Source of the DNA: Nitrospirota bacterium
GTDB taxonomy: Bacteria > Nitrospirota > Leptospirillia > Leptospirillales > Leptospirillaceae
Assembly (NCBI GenBank): GCA_027366615.1
Contig: DAHXNG010000071.1
Span: forward strand, 1-43,033
Direction: 5' to 3'
DNA length: 43,033 nucleotides
Numbering within the stretch: the stretch's first letter is position 1; each line of letters begins with the position of its first letter. The translations under genes and the position numbers were made by a program. The notes beneath the pieces are model-generated. The model ran no database searches. It had not been told where the DNA came from and saw only the letters and a list, made by a program, of their open reading frames with translations. This document shows positions 27,672 through 35,949 of this stretch, piece by piece.

Positions 27672-29081
27672 ATGACCCCGAAAGAAGTGCTTGACTATGC
27701 AAAGAAGAACAATGTTCAGATCATCGATGTGAAGTTTACCGATCTGTTTGGAACCTGGCAGCACTTTTCCATTACGCCCCTCCAGCTTTCCGAGGAGACC
27801 TTCGAGGAGGGCCTGGGCTTCGATGGGTCCAGTATCCGCGGTTTTCAGACCATCAACGAATCCGACATGCTCCTTATTCCCGATCCCAAGACTGCCTTCC
27901 TCGATCCCTTTACCCAGGTGCCGACGCTTTCCCTTATCTGCAACATCAAGGACCCCATCACGGGTGAGTCCTATGCCAAGGATCCCCGCTATATCGCGCA
28001 GAAGGCGGAAAACTACCTCAAGAAGGTGGCCGACATCTCCTACTGGGGCCCCGAGTGCGAGTTCTTTGTCTTCGACGACGTCCGTTACGGATCGGGACCG
28101 AACTTCTCCCACTACGCAGTTGACTCGATCGAGGGGGCCTGGAACACCGGCCGGGAAGAGGATCCCAACCTGGGCTACAAGATCCGCCACAAGGAAGGAT
28201 ACTTTCCCGTTCCGCCGACCGACACCCTGCAGGATCTCAGAAGCGAGATGGTCCTGACCATGGAGCAGATCGGGATCCGCTGCGAGGTCCATCACCATGA
28301 GGTTGCCACCGCCGGACAGTGCGAGATCGACATGCGCTTCGACACCATGACCAAGATGGCCGACAATGTGATGAAGTACAAGTATGTCGTGAAGAATACC
28401 GCCGTCAAGTACGGAAAGACGGCCACATTCATGCCCAAGCCTCTTTTTCAGGACAACGGCTCCGGCATGCACGTCCACCAGAGCCTCTGGAAGGCCGGCA
28501 AGAACCTCTTCTACCAGAAGGGCGGTTACGGAGACATTTCGGAGATGGCCCGCCACTACATCGGCGGACTGATCCATCACGCTCCGGCACTTCTGGCCTT
28601 CATCGCCCCCACGACCAATTCCTATCGTCGTCTGGTTCCGGGCTATGAAGCTCCGATCAACCTCATGTACTCGAAGCGGAACCGTTCCGCCTGCGTCCGC
28701 ATCCCCATGTACTCGAAGAGCGAGAAGTCCAAGCGTATCGAGTTCCGGACTCCCGACCCCTCGAGCAACCCGTACATCGTCTTTGCCGCCCTTCTCATGG
28801 CCGGTCTTGACGGCGTCGAAAGAAAGCTCGAGCCTCCGGCTCCGCTCGACAAGGATCTCTACGAGCTGACCGACCGGGAAAAGAAGAAGATCAAGCAGAT
28901 GCCGGGAAGCCTCGAACAGGCCCTTCAGGCACTCGAGAAGGATCATGACTTCCTCCTCAAGGGAGGGGTGTTTACCTCCGAGCTGATCGAGACCTGGATT
29001 CATGAAAAGATGAAGAAGGAAGTGGATGCAGTCCGTCTTCGTCCTCATCCCCATGAGTTCTTCCTGTATTACGACATCTAG
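27672..29081 (+). CDS. glnA: Glutamine synthetase type I (GSI-beta-like)
   Basis: GLGFDGSSIRGFQ, NGSGMHVHQSLW, APTTNSYRRLVPGYEAPINL, DLYELTDREKK adenylylation-site region; AAGGAG RBS upstream of ATG 27672. Confidence 0.97.
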   Translation: MTPKEVLDYAKKNNVQIIDVKFTDLFGTWQHFSITPLQLSEETFEEGLGFDGSSIRGFQTINESDMLLIPDPKTAFLDPFTQVPTLSLICNIKDPITGESYAKDPRYIAQKAENYLKKVADISYWGPECEFFVFDDVRYGSGPNFSHYAVDSIEGAWNTGREEDPNLGYKIRHKEGYFPVPPTDTLQDLRSEMVLTMEQIGIRCEVHHHEVATAGQCEIDMRFDTMTKMADNVMKYKYVVKNTAVKYGKTATFMPKPLFQDNGSGMHVHQSLWKAGKNLFYQKGGYGDISEMARHYIGGLIHHAPALLAFIAPTTNSYRRLVPGYEAPINLMYSKRNRSACVRIPMYSKSEKSKRIEFRTPDPSSNPYIVFAALLMAGLDGVERKLEPPAPLDKDLYELTDREKKKIKQMPGSLEQALQALEKDHDFLLKGGVFTSELIETWIHEKMKKEVDAVRLRPHPHEFFLYYDI

Positions 29082-29160
29082 ACCTCCCCGAAAGGGAACT
29101 TGGGAAGTCTTCGGCAACGGAGCCGCGGGCGCAGTTTGCCTTGGCCCGAAAAGTCATGCT

Positions 29161-29197
29161 GGGCCTGGACAAAGAGATTTGTTCAGGCCCTTTTTTT
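29161..29197 (+). terminator. Rho-independent terminator of glnA
   Basis: GGGCCTGGACAAA-GAGA-TTTGTTCAGGCCC (13 bp, one G-U) followed by T7. Confidence 0.93.
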
Positions 29198-29216
29198 GTG
29201 CGAGGACATAGGACCT

Positions 29217-30839
29217 ATGAATCACGAGCAGAAAATCATTCGGGAGCTGACGGCCTTTTTTGAGATCAGCCGGGAGCTTGCGAGCTCTCCGGACCTCGAC
29301 AGCGCCCTGGCCCACATTCTGGGAATCATGGACTCCCAGCTCAATCTCCACCGGGGAGCTATCCTCCTGCTCGATGCGCAGACCGACGAGCTCATGACGG
29401 AGCTTGCCTTCGGGATGTCGGAGGAGGAGAAGCGGAAGGGGCGTTTCAAGGCCGGGGAGGGGATCAGCGGGACGGTGCTTTCGACAGGACAGCCCATCGT
29501 CGTCCCCGACATCGATGCCGAACCCCGCTTTTTGAACCGCACCGGGAGTCGACGGGGGAAGGGACGGGCAAAGACGGCCTTCATTGCCGTTCCCCTGATT
29601 TTTCAGGGGAAGAAGCTGGGCGTTCTCTCGGCCGATTGCGACATGTCCAAGGAAGAGCGGGACCTCGAAGAGGACACACGCGTGCTCTCGATCATCGGGT
29701 CGACCATTGCCCAGGCGGTGCTTCTTCGCCAGCGGCTCTCCCTGGAAAACCGGAAACTCCTTGAGGAGGCCTCCCGCCTCGAGCATGCCCTGAAGGACCG
29801 GTATGCGATCGAGGGGTGGATCGGCCGCTCCAAGGTCATGCACCAGATCGCAGAGAGCGTCCACCAGGTGGCGGGAAGCCGGGCGACCGTCCTGATCCTG
29901 GGAGAAAGCGGGACCGGCAAGGAGGTGATCGCCAAGGCGCTCCACTTCATGAGCCCCCGGGCCAAGAACCCCTTCGTACAGATCAACTGTGCCGCCATCC
30001 CCGAGACCCTTCTTGAGAGCCAGCTTTTTGGCCACGAGAAGGGGGCCTTCACCGGAGCCCATATCTCCCGCCCGGGCAAGTTCGAGGCGGCCGACGGAGG
30101 GACGATCTTTCTCGACGAGATCGGAGAGATCTCCCCGGCTGTACAGGTAAAGCTCCTTCGGGTCCTCCAGGAGCGTTCGGTGGAGCGACTGGGAGGTCAG
30201 CGGGTCATCCCTGTCGACGTTCGGATCGTTGCCGCCACGAACAAAAATCTTGAGGAGATGATCCGCCGGAACCTTTTTCGGGAGGACCTTTACTATCGGC
30301 TGAACGTCGTACCGCTTGTCCTGCCGCCCCTTCGGGCGAGACGGGAAGATATTCCTCTGCTTCTCGACCATTTTCTGGAGCGATTCAACCGGGATAACGG
30401 ACGGACTGTCGAGCTCAGTTCGGGGGTCCTCGATCTTTTGATCGATTACGAATGGCCAGGCAATGTCCGGGAGCTTGAAAACATGGTGGAAAGGCTTGTG
30501 GTGATGGCCCGGGAGGACCGGATCACAGGGGAGGACGTCAGGAGGGCGATGACGCTCTATCCCCGTCCCTCCCGGATTGAGACCTCCCGGGAGCCATCGG
30601 AAGGGACCCCAAGGCCGAGTGTGGAGAGAGACGGGGAAATCCACGGGGAGGAGCCGGAGGTTCGGGCCAGGGGGCTACTCGGGGCGGTCAGCTCCCTTGA
30701 GCGGGAGCAGATCGAGTCTGTTCTGAAGCGCTACGGATATGTGAAGACCCGGGCGGCCAGGGCTCTCGGGGTGACTCCGCGCCAGCTTCGCTACCGCATG
30801 ATCAAGTACGGGATCCCCGACGACCTGCCGGAGGAGTGA
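29217..30839 (+). CDS. Sigma54-dependent transcriptional activator (GAF-AAA+-Fis HTH; NifA/NtrC family)
   Basis: GESGTGKEVIAKALH, GAFTGA loop, GGTIFLDEIGEIS, RLNVVPLVLPPLRARREDIPLL, C-terminal AARALGVTPRQLRYRMIKYGI. Confidence 0.95.
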   Translation: MNHEQKIIRELTAFFEISRELASSPDLDSALAHILGIMDSQLNLHRGAILLLDAQTDELMTELAFGMSEEEKRKGRFKAGEGISGTVLSTGQPIVVPDIDAEPRFLNRTGSRRGKGRAKTAFIAVPLIFQGKKLGVLSADCDMSKEERDLEEDTRVLSIIGSTIAQAVLLRQRLSLENRKLLEEASRLEHALKDRYAIEGWIGRSKVMHQIAESVHQVAGSRATVLILGESGTGKEVIAKALHFMSPRAKNPFVQINCAAIPETLLESQLFGHEKGAFTGAHISRPGKFEAADGGTIFLDEIGEISPAVQVKLLRVLQERSVERLGGQRVIPVDVRIVAATNKNLEEMIRRNLFREDLYYRLNVVPLVLPPLRARREDIPLLLDHFLERFNRDNGRTVELSSGVLDLLIDYEWPGNVRELENMVERLVVMAREDRITGEDVRRAMTLYPRPSRIETSREPSEGTPRPSVERDGEIHGEEPEVRARGLLGAVSSLEREQIESVLKRYGYVKTRAARALGVTPRQLRYRMIKYGIPDDLPEE

Positions 30840-30850
30840 TCCGGCAGGGG

Positions 30851-32608
30851 CTAGGAGAGTTTGAGCCCCAGGTCCCGAAGCTGGATGGAGTCGACCGGGG
30901 CCGGGGCCTCCGTAAGAAGGCAGGCGCCCTTCTGTGTTTTGGGGAAGGCCATGACATCCCGGATTGAATCGCGTCCGAGCAGGATCATTGCGAGGCGGTC
31001 GAGTCCGATTGCCATCCCGCCATGGGGAGGGGCCCCGAAGGAGAGGGCCTCGAGCAGAAATCCGAAGCGGCGGTCGGCCTCCTCTTGCGTCAGTCCGATC
31101 AGGTTGAAAATCCTCCGCTGAAGTTCAATCTCATGGTTTCTGATGCTTCCCCCTCCCACCTCCGTCCCGTTGAGGACAAGATCGTAGGCCAGCGAACGGG
31201 TCTTTTCCGGGGTGTCGGCGAGAACGCCCAGATCCTCGGGGTGGGGGGCGGTAAAGGGATGGTGGACCGCCTCGTGCCGCTTCTCGTCGTGGTTCCATTC
31301 GAGAAGGGGAAAGTCCACGACCCAGAAGAGGGAGGTCCGGGTCTTGTCGATGAGGTCGGCCTGGTGGGCGATGTGGGTTCGGAGTGCGCCCAGAATTTTG
31401 AGTGCGGTCTTCTTCTCATCGGCCACGAAGACAAGCAGATCTCCCTCCTCCGCCGCCATGCGCTCCCGGAGGGAGCTTCGGATATCTTCGGGGAAAAACT
31501 TCAGGATGGGACTTGAAAGTCCGGAGCTGTCGACCTTGATCCAGGCGAGCCCCTTGGCTCCCTGACTCTGGGTCCAGGCAGTGAGGTCCTCCACATCCTT
31601 GCGGCTGAGGGCCGCTCCTCCGGGGTAGCGAAGTCCCCGGACCGTTCCTTTCTCCGAGGCGGCAACGCTCGTGAAGACGGAAAAAGTGGTTTTTTTCGCC
31701 AGATCCGAGATGTCGACGATGGGAAGGTCAAAACGGAGGTCCGGCTTGTCGCTGCCGTAGCGCTCCATGGCCTCCTCATAGGTGAGCCGCATGAAGGGCC
31801 GGGAGAGGGTCTCGCCCCGGAAGGTCCGGAAGATGTCGCAGAAGAGGTCCTCCATGATGCCGAGGAACTTGTCGCGCGTCAGAAAGGAGGCCTCGATGTC
31901 GACCTGGGTGAACTCGGGCTGGCGGTCGGCACGCAGGTCCTCGTCCCGGAAGCAGCGGGCGATCTGGAAGTAGCGCTCGAGACCCCCGACCATCAAAAGC
32001 TGCTTGAAGAGCTGGGGCGACTGCGGAAGGGCGTAGAAGGAGCCCTTCTCGAGCCGGGAAGGGACAAGAAAGTCTCTGGCGCCTTCCGGGGTCGACCGGG
32101 TGAGAAGGGGGGTCTCGACCTCCCAGAACTGCTGGGAAGTCATGTGGTTGCGAATGAGGGTCGTCAGCTCGGAGCGGAACTTCAGCGCTTCGAGAAGGCG
32201 CGGGGAACGCATGTCGAGGTAGCGGTGAGTGAGCCGGAGGCTCTCCGAGACCTCTTCGGTGGTCCCGACCGGGAAGGGCGGGGTCTTTGCGGAGTTGAGG
32301 ATCGTGAGCCCCGTAACCCGGATCTCGCGGTCTCCCCCGGGGATGGTGGCATTGACTGTCCCTTCCGGACGGAGACCCACCACGCCATGTACGGAGATCA
32401 CCCATTCGTCCCTGAGATCCTTGGCCACCTCTTCTAGGGTCGCGTTTGCCGATGCGTCGATGACGCACTGGATGCGTCCGGAGCGATCCCGGAGCTCGAT
32501 GAAGAGAAGTCCTCCGTGGTCCCGGACCGTCTGGACCCATCCGGCAACAGTGACGGTGGTTCCGGAGGGGCAGGAGTAAAGGTCTGAGACAGGGTGCGAA
32601 CGGTACAT
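30851..32608 (-). CDS. aspS: Aspartyl-tRNA synthetase
   Basis: MYRSHPVSDLYSCPSGTTVTVAGWVQTVRDHGGLLFIELRDRSG...RYFQIARCFRDEDLRADRQPEFTQVDIE...GLDRLAMILLGRDSIRDVMAFPKTQKG; start at ATG 32608. Confidence 0.97.
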   Translation of the reverse strand: MYRSHPVSDLYSCPSGTTVTVAGWVQTVRDHGGLLFIELRDRSGRIQCVIDASANATLEEVAKDLRDEWVISVHGVVGLRPEGTVNATIPGGDREIRVTGLTILNSAKTPPFPVGTTEEVSESLRLTHRYLDMRSPRLLEALKFRSELTTLIRNHMTSQQFWEVETPLLTRSTPEGARDFLVPSRLEKGSFYALPQSPQLFKQLLMVGGLERYFQIARCFRDEDLRADRQPEFTQVDIEASFLTRDKFLGIMEDLFCDIFRTFRGETLSRPFMRLTYEEAMERYGSDKPDLRFDLPIVDISDLAKKTTFSVFTSVAASEKGTVRGLRYPGGAALSRKDVEDLTAWTQSQGAKGLAWIKVDSSGLSSPILKFFPEDIRSSLRERMAAEEGDLLVFVADEKKTALKILGALRTHIAHQADLIDKTRTSLFWVVDFPLLEWNHDEKRHEAVHHPFTAPHPEDLGVLADTPEKTRSLAYDLVLNGTEVGGGSIRNHEIELQRRIFNLIGLTQEEADRRFGFLLEALSFGAPPHGGMAIGLDRLAMILLGRDSIRDVMAFPKTQKGACLLTEAPAPVDSIQLRDLGLKLS

Positions 32609-32810
32609 GAATCGGTCCTCGGTGTTGGGGAAGAGCCGGCGAGGGGCTCTTCTTGGGGGGTGTCTGCGTGTCTTTTGGGAGTCGTCTGTGCGTGTTTTGC
32701 CCCGGCCTCTCGTGCGACCGATACTTCCGGATGGGGTCCGGATGGGGTCCGAATGCCGCCCGGATCCCATATGGGGCATTGGCCGGCCGGTTTTGCCGGC
32801 CGACGGCCCC

Positions 32811-32816
32811 ATTGTA
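32811..32816 (-). promoter_or_regulatory. Candidate -10 element of the aspS promoter
   Basis: TACAAT on the minus strand (ATTGTA on plus) about 200 bp upstream of aspS; no good -35. Confidence 0.35.
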
Positions 32817-32845
32817 GCACAGGAGGTCCTCCTCCGGGGGAAGGG

Positions 32846-33295
32846 TCAGGGGAGAGTTCGTCCCTCGTCGAGATCGATCAGGTCGAAGGGGGAGAGCGTT
32901 CCGATATCGGGACGCTGGGCCAGGGAGGGATAATTGCGCCTTCGGTGGCCCGTTCGTTTCTCGTCGGGAGGAGCGTTCTCGATTGCCTCCCGCCATGCGT
33001 CTTTCTCCTGATCGGTCCGGGGAACGGACTTTTCCTGAATCCAGGCAAGAACGGCCAAGTCGTCGGGAAGCCGGAGGATGGCCTTTTCAAGCGCGGCCGG
33101 ATCGAGTCCCGTAAAGGCAAGAAAACGTCCGTCGAGGGGATAGAGGCCGGTCTGGGGATCGATCGGCCGGAGGAGGTTTTGATGGTACTCCTCCGGAAGG
33201 GTTCCTTCGGCGTGTCGGCGGACCTTGTCGATGAGCCTGGGAAGGATCACGAACCCCCCCAGACTCTCCCGCGGGGATCTCAATGAGACGGTCAT
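32846..33295 (-). CDS. DUF5069-like protein
   Basis: LGGFVILPRLIDKVRRHAEGTLPEEYHQNL...FLAFTGLDPAALEKAIL. Confidence 0.75.
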   Translation of the reverse strand: MTVSLRSPRESLGGFVILPRLIDKVRRHAEGTLPEEYHQNLLRPIDPQTGLYPLDGRFLAFTGLDPAALEKAILRLPDDLAVLAWIQEKSVPRTDQEKDAWREAIENAPPDEKRTGHRRRNYPSLAQRPDIGTLSPFDLIDLDEGRTLP

Positions 33296-35949
33296 CGTCG
33301 AGGTCCGCGTTTGCCGGAGGGGGATCCGGGACGTTTGGGTCCCGAGGAGGAAGGCCTCCTTCCCGCCGTGGGTCGTGCACTCCTGGGGGCTCCTCCGGGG
33401 GAACTCTTTCTGGGCCCGCCCCTTTCGGATTGGGGGGCAGTTCGCGCGTCAGACCTTCCAGAAGGCCGGGAAGACCGTTCGGGGTGTGGTTTTCGATCGG
33501 CCCCCTCCCGGTTGTCAGCTCCCTCCCGGCGAGGTTCCCGTGTTTCCCGGTCTCTTTCGAAGCCCGCTCTCGGGGGGCGGGTCTCGGTATTCTTACGGAA
33601 GGGGCGGTCCTGAGAACTCTCCCGAGAGCGTCCCGGAGGCCGGTCTGACCGTTCTGGACGTTCCGATCGTTCTGGCCGGTCTTGGCGGTATGGGCGGTCT
33701 GGCCGGTCTTGGCGCTCTGGGCGAGCTGGCCGGTCTGAAGAGTCCCTCTCTCGAGCCGGCTCATCAAACTTCCGTCCCGGCGCGCTTCTTTTGAAGGAAC
33801 CTTCGGTCTTCCGGAAGGGGGGACGGCCTTCGGCTCGTCCTCCTGCCCGCGCGGAACGTTCGGGATAAGCGTTCCGTCCGGCCCCTTCCCGGCTGTCGGG
33901 TCTCTCCCGGCGGGGCTCGCGTGTTCCCCGGTCCCGTTCGAAGCCTTCTCTTGGGGGGCGGGAGTCGCTGTTTTTCCTGAACTCCCTGTCCGGGGAGCGC
34001 TCTTGAAAGCGTTCCGAGGGTCTGTCGGATCGCTCTGACTTGCCTGACCATTCTGGCCTGGCTGGCCGGTCTGGCCGGCCTGGCCTGTCTGGCCTGGCTG
34101 ACCGGTCTGATCGTTCCTTCCATTCTGTCCGGGCTGGTCGGTCAGAGAAGTCCCTCTCCCGGGCCGGCTCGTCAAACTTTCGTCCCGGCGCGCCTCTTTT
34201 GAAGGATCCGTCGGTTTTCCGGAAGGGGGGACGGCCTTCGGATCGCCCGAATGGCCGCGGAGAAGGCCGTTCAGACCGGCCTGAACTCTCAAATCGCTCG
34301 GACCGCCCTGGCCCCTCGGACCGCTCCGGCCGCTCGGAACGCTCGGAAAAGCCCCTCTCCCGGGCCGGCTCGTCAAACTTGCGTCCCGGTGCGCTTCTCT
34401 TGAAGGAACCTTCGGTTTTCCGGAAAGGGGGACGTCCTTCGGATCGCCCAAATGGGCGCGGAGCGGGACGGGAGGAGCGTTCGGTCGAGGCGTCCCGCTC
34501 GGCTCCCTCCCGGCGGGGCTCCCGTGTTCCCCGGTCCCGCTCGAACCCCTCTCTCGGGGGGCGGGAGTCACTTGTTTTTCGGAACTCCCGGTCCGGGGAG
34601 CGCTCTTGAAAGCGTCCCGGGGGTCTGTCGGAGCGCTCTGACTTGGATGACCATTCTGTCCGGGCTGGCCTGGCTGGCCGGTCTGATCGTTCAGAAAAGG
34701 TCCTCTCCCGGGCCGGCTCGTCAAAATTTCGTCCCGGCGAAGTTCTTTTGAAGGAGCCGTCGGTCTTCCTAAAGGGGGGACGGCCTTCGGATCGCCCGAA
34801 GGGTTTTCCGGAAGTCTCGCGCTGGGGCGCTCGTTCAACGCCCTCCCCGCTGTCAGGTCGTTCCCTTCGAAAATCCCTGTCTGCTTGCCCCTTGGAAAAA
34901 TCCTCTCTCGGGGTTCGCTCACCCCGCTCCCTGCTGAAGGAAGGGCGCGAGGGGCCGGTTCTCGTTGGGCGATCCGGGGACTCTTCGGAGGAGAAGCGTC
35001 TCGGCCGATCGGCTCCCCCGGCCGGGCGTCGGTATCTTTCTTGTGTTTCGGAGAACCCTCCGGCTCTCGGAGCCGACTTCCCGGGCGCCCTTCCGGAGTC
35101 TCTCCCGTAGCGGGAGTCAAGGTTCTTGGAATGGGTTCCGGGGCGGGTCCCGGCCAGAAGGGACTCGATTTCCGCGGGGGTCACGGTGCGGTATTCTCCG
35201 GGCTCAAGACCCGAGAGGGTCAGGGGGCCAAACGCTGTTCGGACGAGTTTTAGGACGAAGTAGTTTAGCGTCTCGAATAGACGCCGGACCTCGCGGTTTC
35301 TTCCCTCGGTCAGGGTGATGCGGTACCAGGCGTTGGTCGATGTCTGACGTTCGAGGACGAGCTCCAGGGGAAGGACCGCCCGTCCGTCGAGCTTGACGTC
35401 GCCCTGTGCCATCCGCTCAAGATGGGCAGGGGTCAGTCCTCCCTGGATCTTCACAAGGTATGTGCGGGGGATCTCGAAGCGGGGGTGGAGGATCCGCTGG
35501 GAGAGATCGCCGTTGTTTGTGAGGAGGAGCGCCCCTTCCGTCTGGAAATCGAGCCGGCCGATATGCAGGATGGGGTCGATCCCCGGAAAGTAGTCCTTGA
35601 GGGTCGGACGCCCTTCCGGATCGAAGAGGGTGGAGACCACCCCCTTGGGCTTGTAGAAGAGGAAGAGGAAGGTCTCCGACTCCCGGGGAAGGGGACGTCC
35701 GTCCACAAGGACATCCTGGGTCGTGGGGTCGACGCGCGTTCCCGGCTCGGTCACGACCTCCCCGTCAACTGTGACGGAGCCGGCGGCGATCAGCTGTTCG
35801 GATTTTCTTCGGGAGGCCACTCCGCGATGGGCGAGAAGCTTGTGGAGCCGGAGTCGGCCATCCGCCTCTTCTTGAGAGTCGGGGGAGTCGTCTGGGCTCC
35901 GGTCGAAGTCGGAACCTTGGGTTGTCATGTCGGGATCCTTTACTCCCAC
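33292..35949 (-). CDS. RluB/RsuA-family 23S/16S rRNA pseudouridine synthase with a ~600-aa repetitive Arg/Glu/Asp/Pro/Ser-rich C-terminal extension
   Basis: S4 domain LRLHKLLAHRGVASRRKSEQLIAAGSVTVDG; catalytic region HIGRLDFQTEGALLLTNNGDLSQRILHPRF; TEGRNREVRRLFETL. Repetitive tail begins near residue 268. Confidence 0.92.
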   Translation of the reverse strand: MGVKDPDMTTQGSDFDRSPDDSPDSQEEADGRLRLHKLLAHRGVASRRKSEQLIAAGSVTVDGEVVTEPGTRVDPTTQDVLVDGRPLPRESETFLFLFYKPKGVVSTLFDPEGRPTLKDYFPGIDPILHIGRLDFQTEGALLLTNNGDLSQRILHPRFEIPRTYLVKIQGGLTPAHLERMAQGDVKLDGRAVLPLELVLERQTSTNAWYRITLTEGRNREVRRLFETLNYFVLKLVRTAFGPLTLSGLEPGEYRTVTPAEIESLLAGTRPGTHSKNLDSRYGRDSGRAPGKSAPRAGGFSETQERYRRPAGGADRPRRFSSEESPDRPTRTGPSRPSFSRERGERTPREDFSKGQADRDFRRERPDSGEGVERAPQRETSGKPFGRSEGRPPFRKTDGSFKRTSPGRNFDEPARERTFSERSDRPARPARTEWSSKSERSDRPPGRFQERSPDREFRKTSDSRPPREGFERDRGTREPRREGAERDASTERSSRPAPRPFGRSEGRPPFRKTEGSFKRSAPGRKFDEPARERGFSERSERPERSEGPGRSERFESSGRSERPSPRPFGRSEGRPPFRKTDGSFKRGAPGRKFDEPARERDFSDRPARTEWKERSDRSARPDRPGRPDRPARPEWSGKSERSDRPSERFQERSPDREFRKNSDSRPPREGFERDRGTREPRRERPDSREGAGRNAYPERSARAGGRAEGRPPFRKTEGSFKRSAPGRKFDEPARERDSSDRPARPERQDRPDRPYRQDRPERSERPERSDRPPGRSRESSQDRPFRKNTETRPPRAGFERDRETREPRREGADNREGADRKPHPERSSRPSGRSDARTAPQSERGGPRKSSPGGAPRSARPTAGRRPSSSGPKRPGSPSGKRGPRR
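33755..34800 (-). repeat. Imperfect in-frame repeats inside the pseudouridine synthase tail
   Basis: Four copies of an ~85-90-bp unit encoding RPPFRKT(D/E)GSFKR.(A/S)PGR(K/N)FDEPARER, at about 33755-33837, 34163-34253, 34364-34454 and 34712-34800. Confidence 0.9.

Noticed and set aside
27654-29117. 487-aa minus-strand ORF antisense to glnA
   Set aside because: Shadow frame over a highly conserved glnA; low-complexity composition.
29154-30644. 496-aa minus-strand ORF antisense to the sigma54 activator
   Set aside because: Shadow frame; the plus-strand protein contains all AAA+ motifs.
31776-32996. 406-aa minus-strand ORF overlapping aspS in another frame
   Set aside because: Out-of-frame with aspS, Arg/Pro-rich, no domain; typical GC-rich spurious frame.
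34040-34609. Plus-strand Ser/Arg-rich ORF opposite the pseudouridine synthase tail
   Set aside because: Reflects complementary repeat composition; no RBS or domain support.
33755-34800. CRISPR-like or satellite repeat array
   Set aside because: Repeats are ~85-90 bp, imperfect, unevenly spaced and stay in frame within a coding tail; no uniform spacers and no cas genes.
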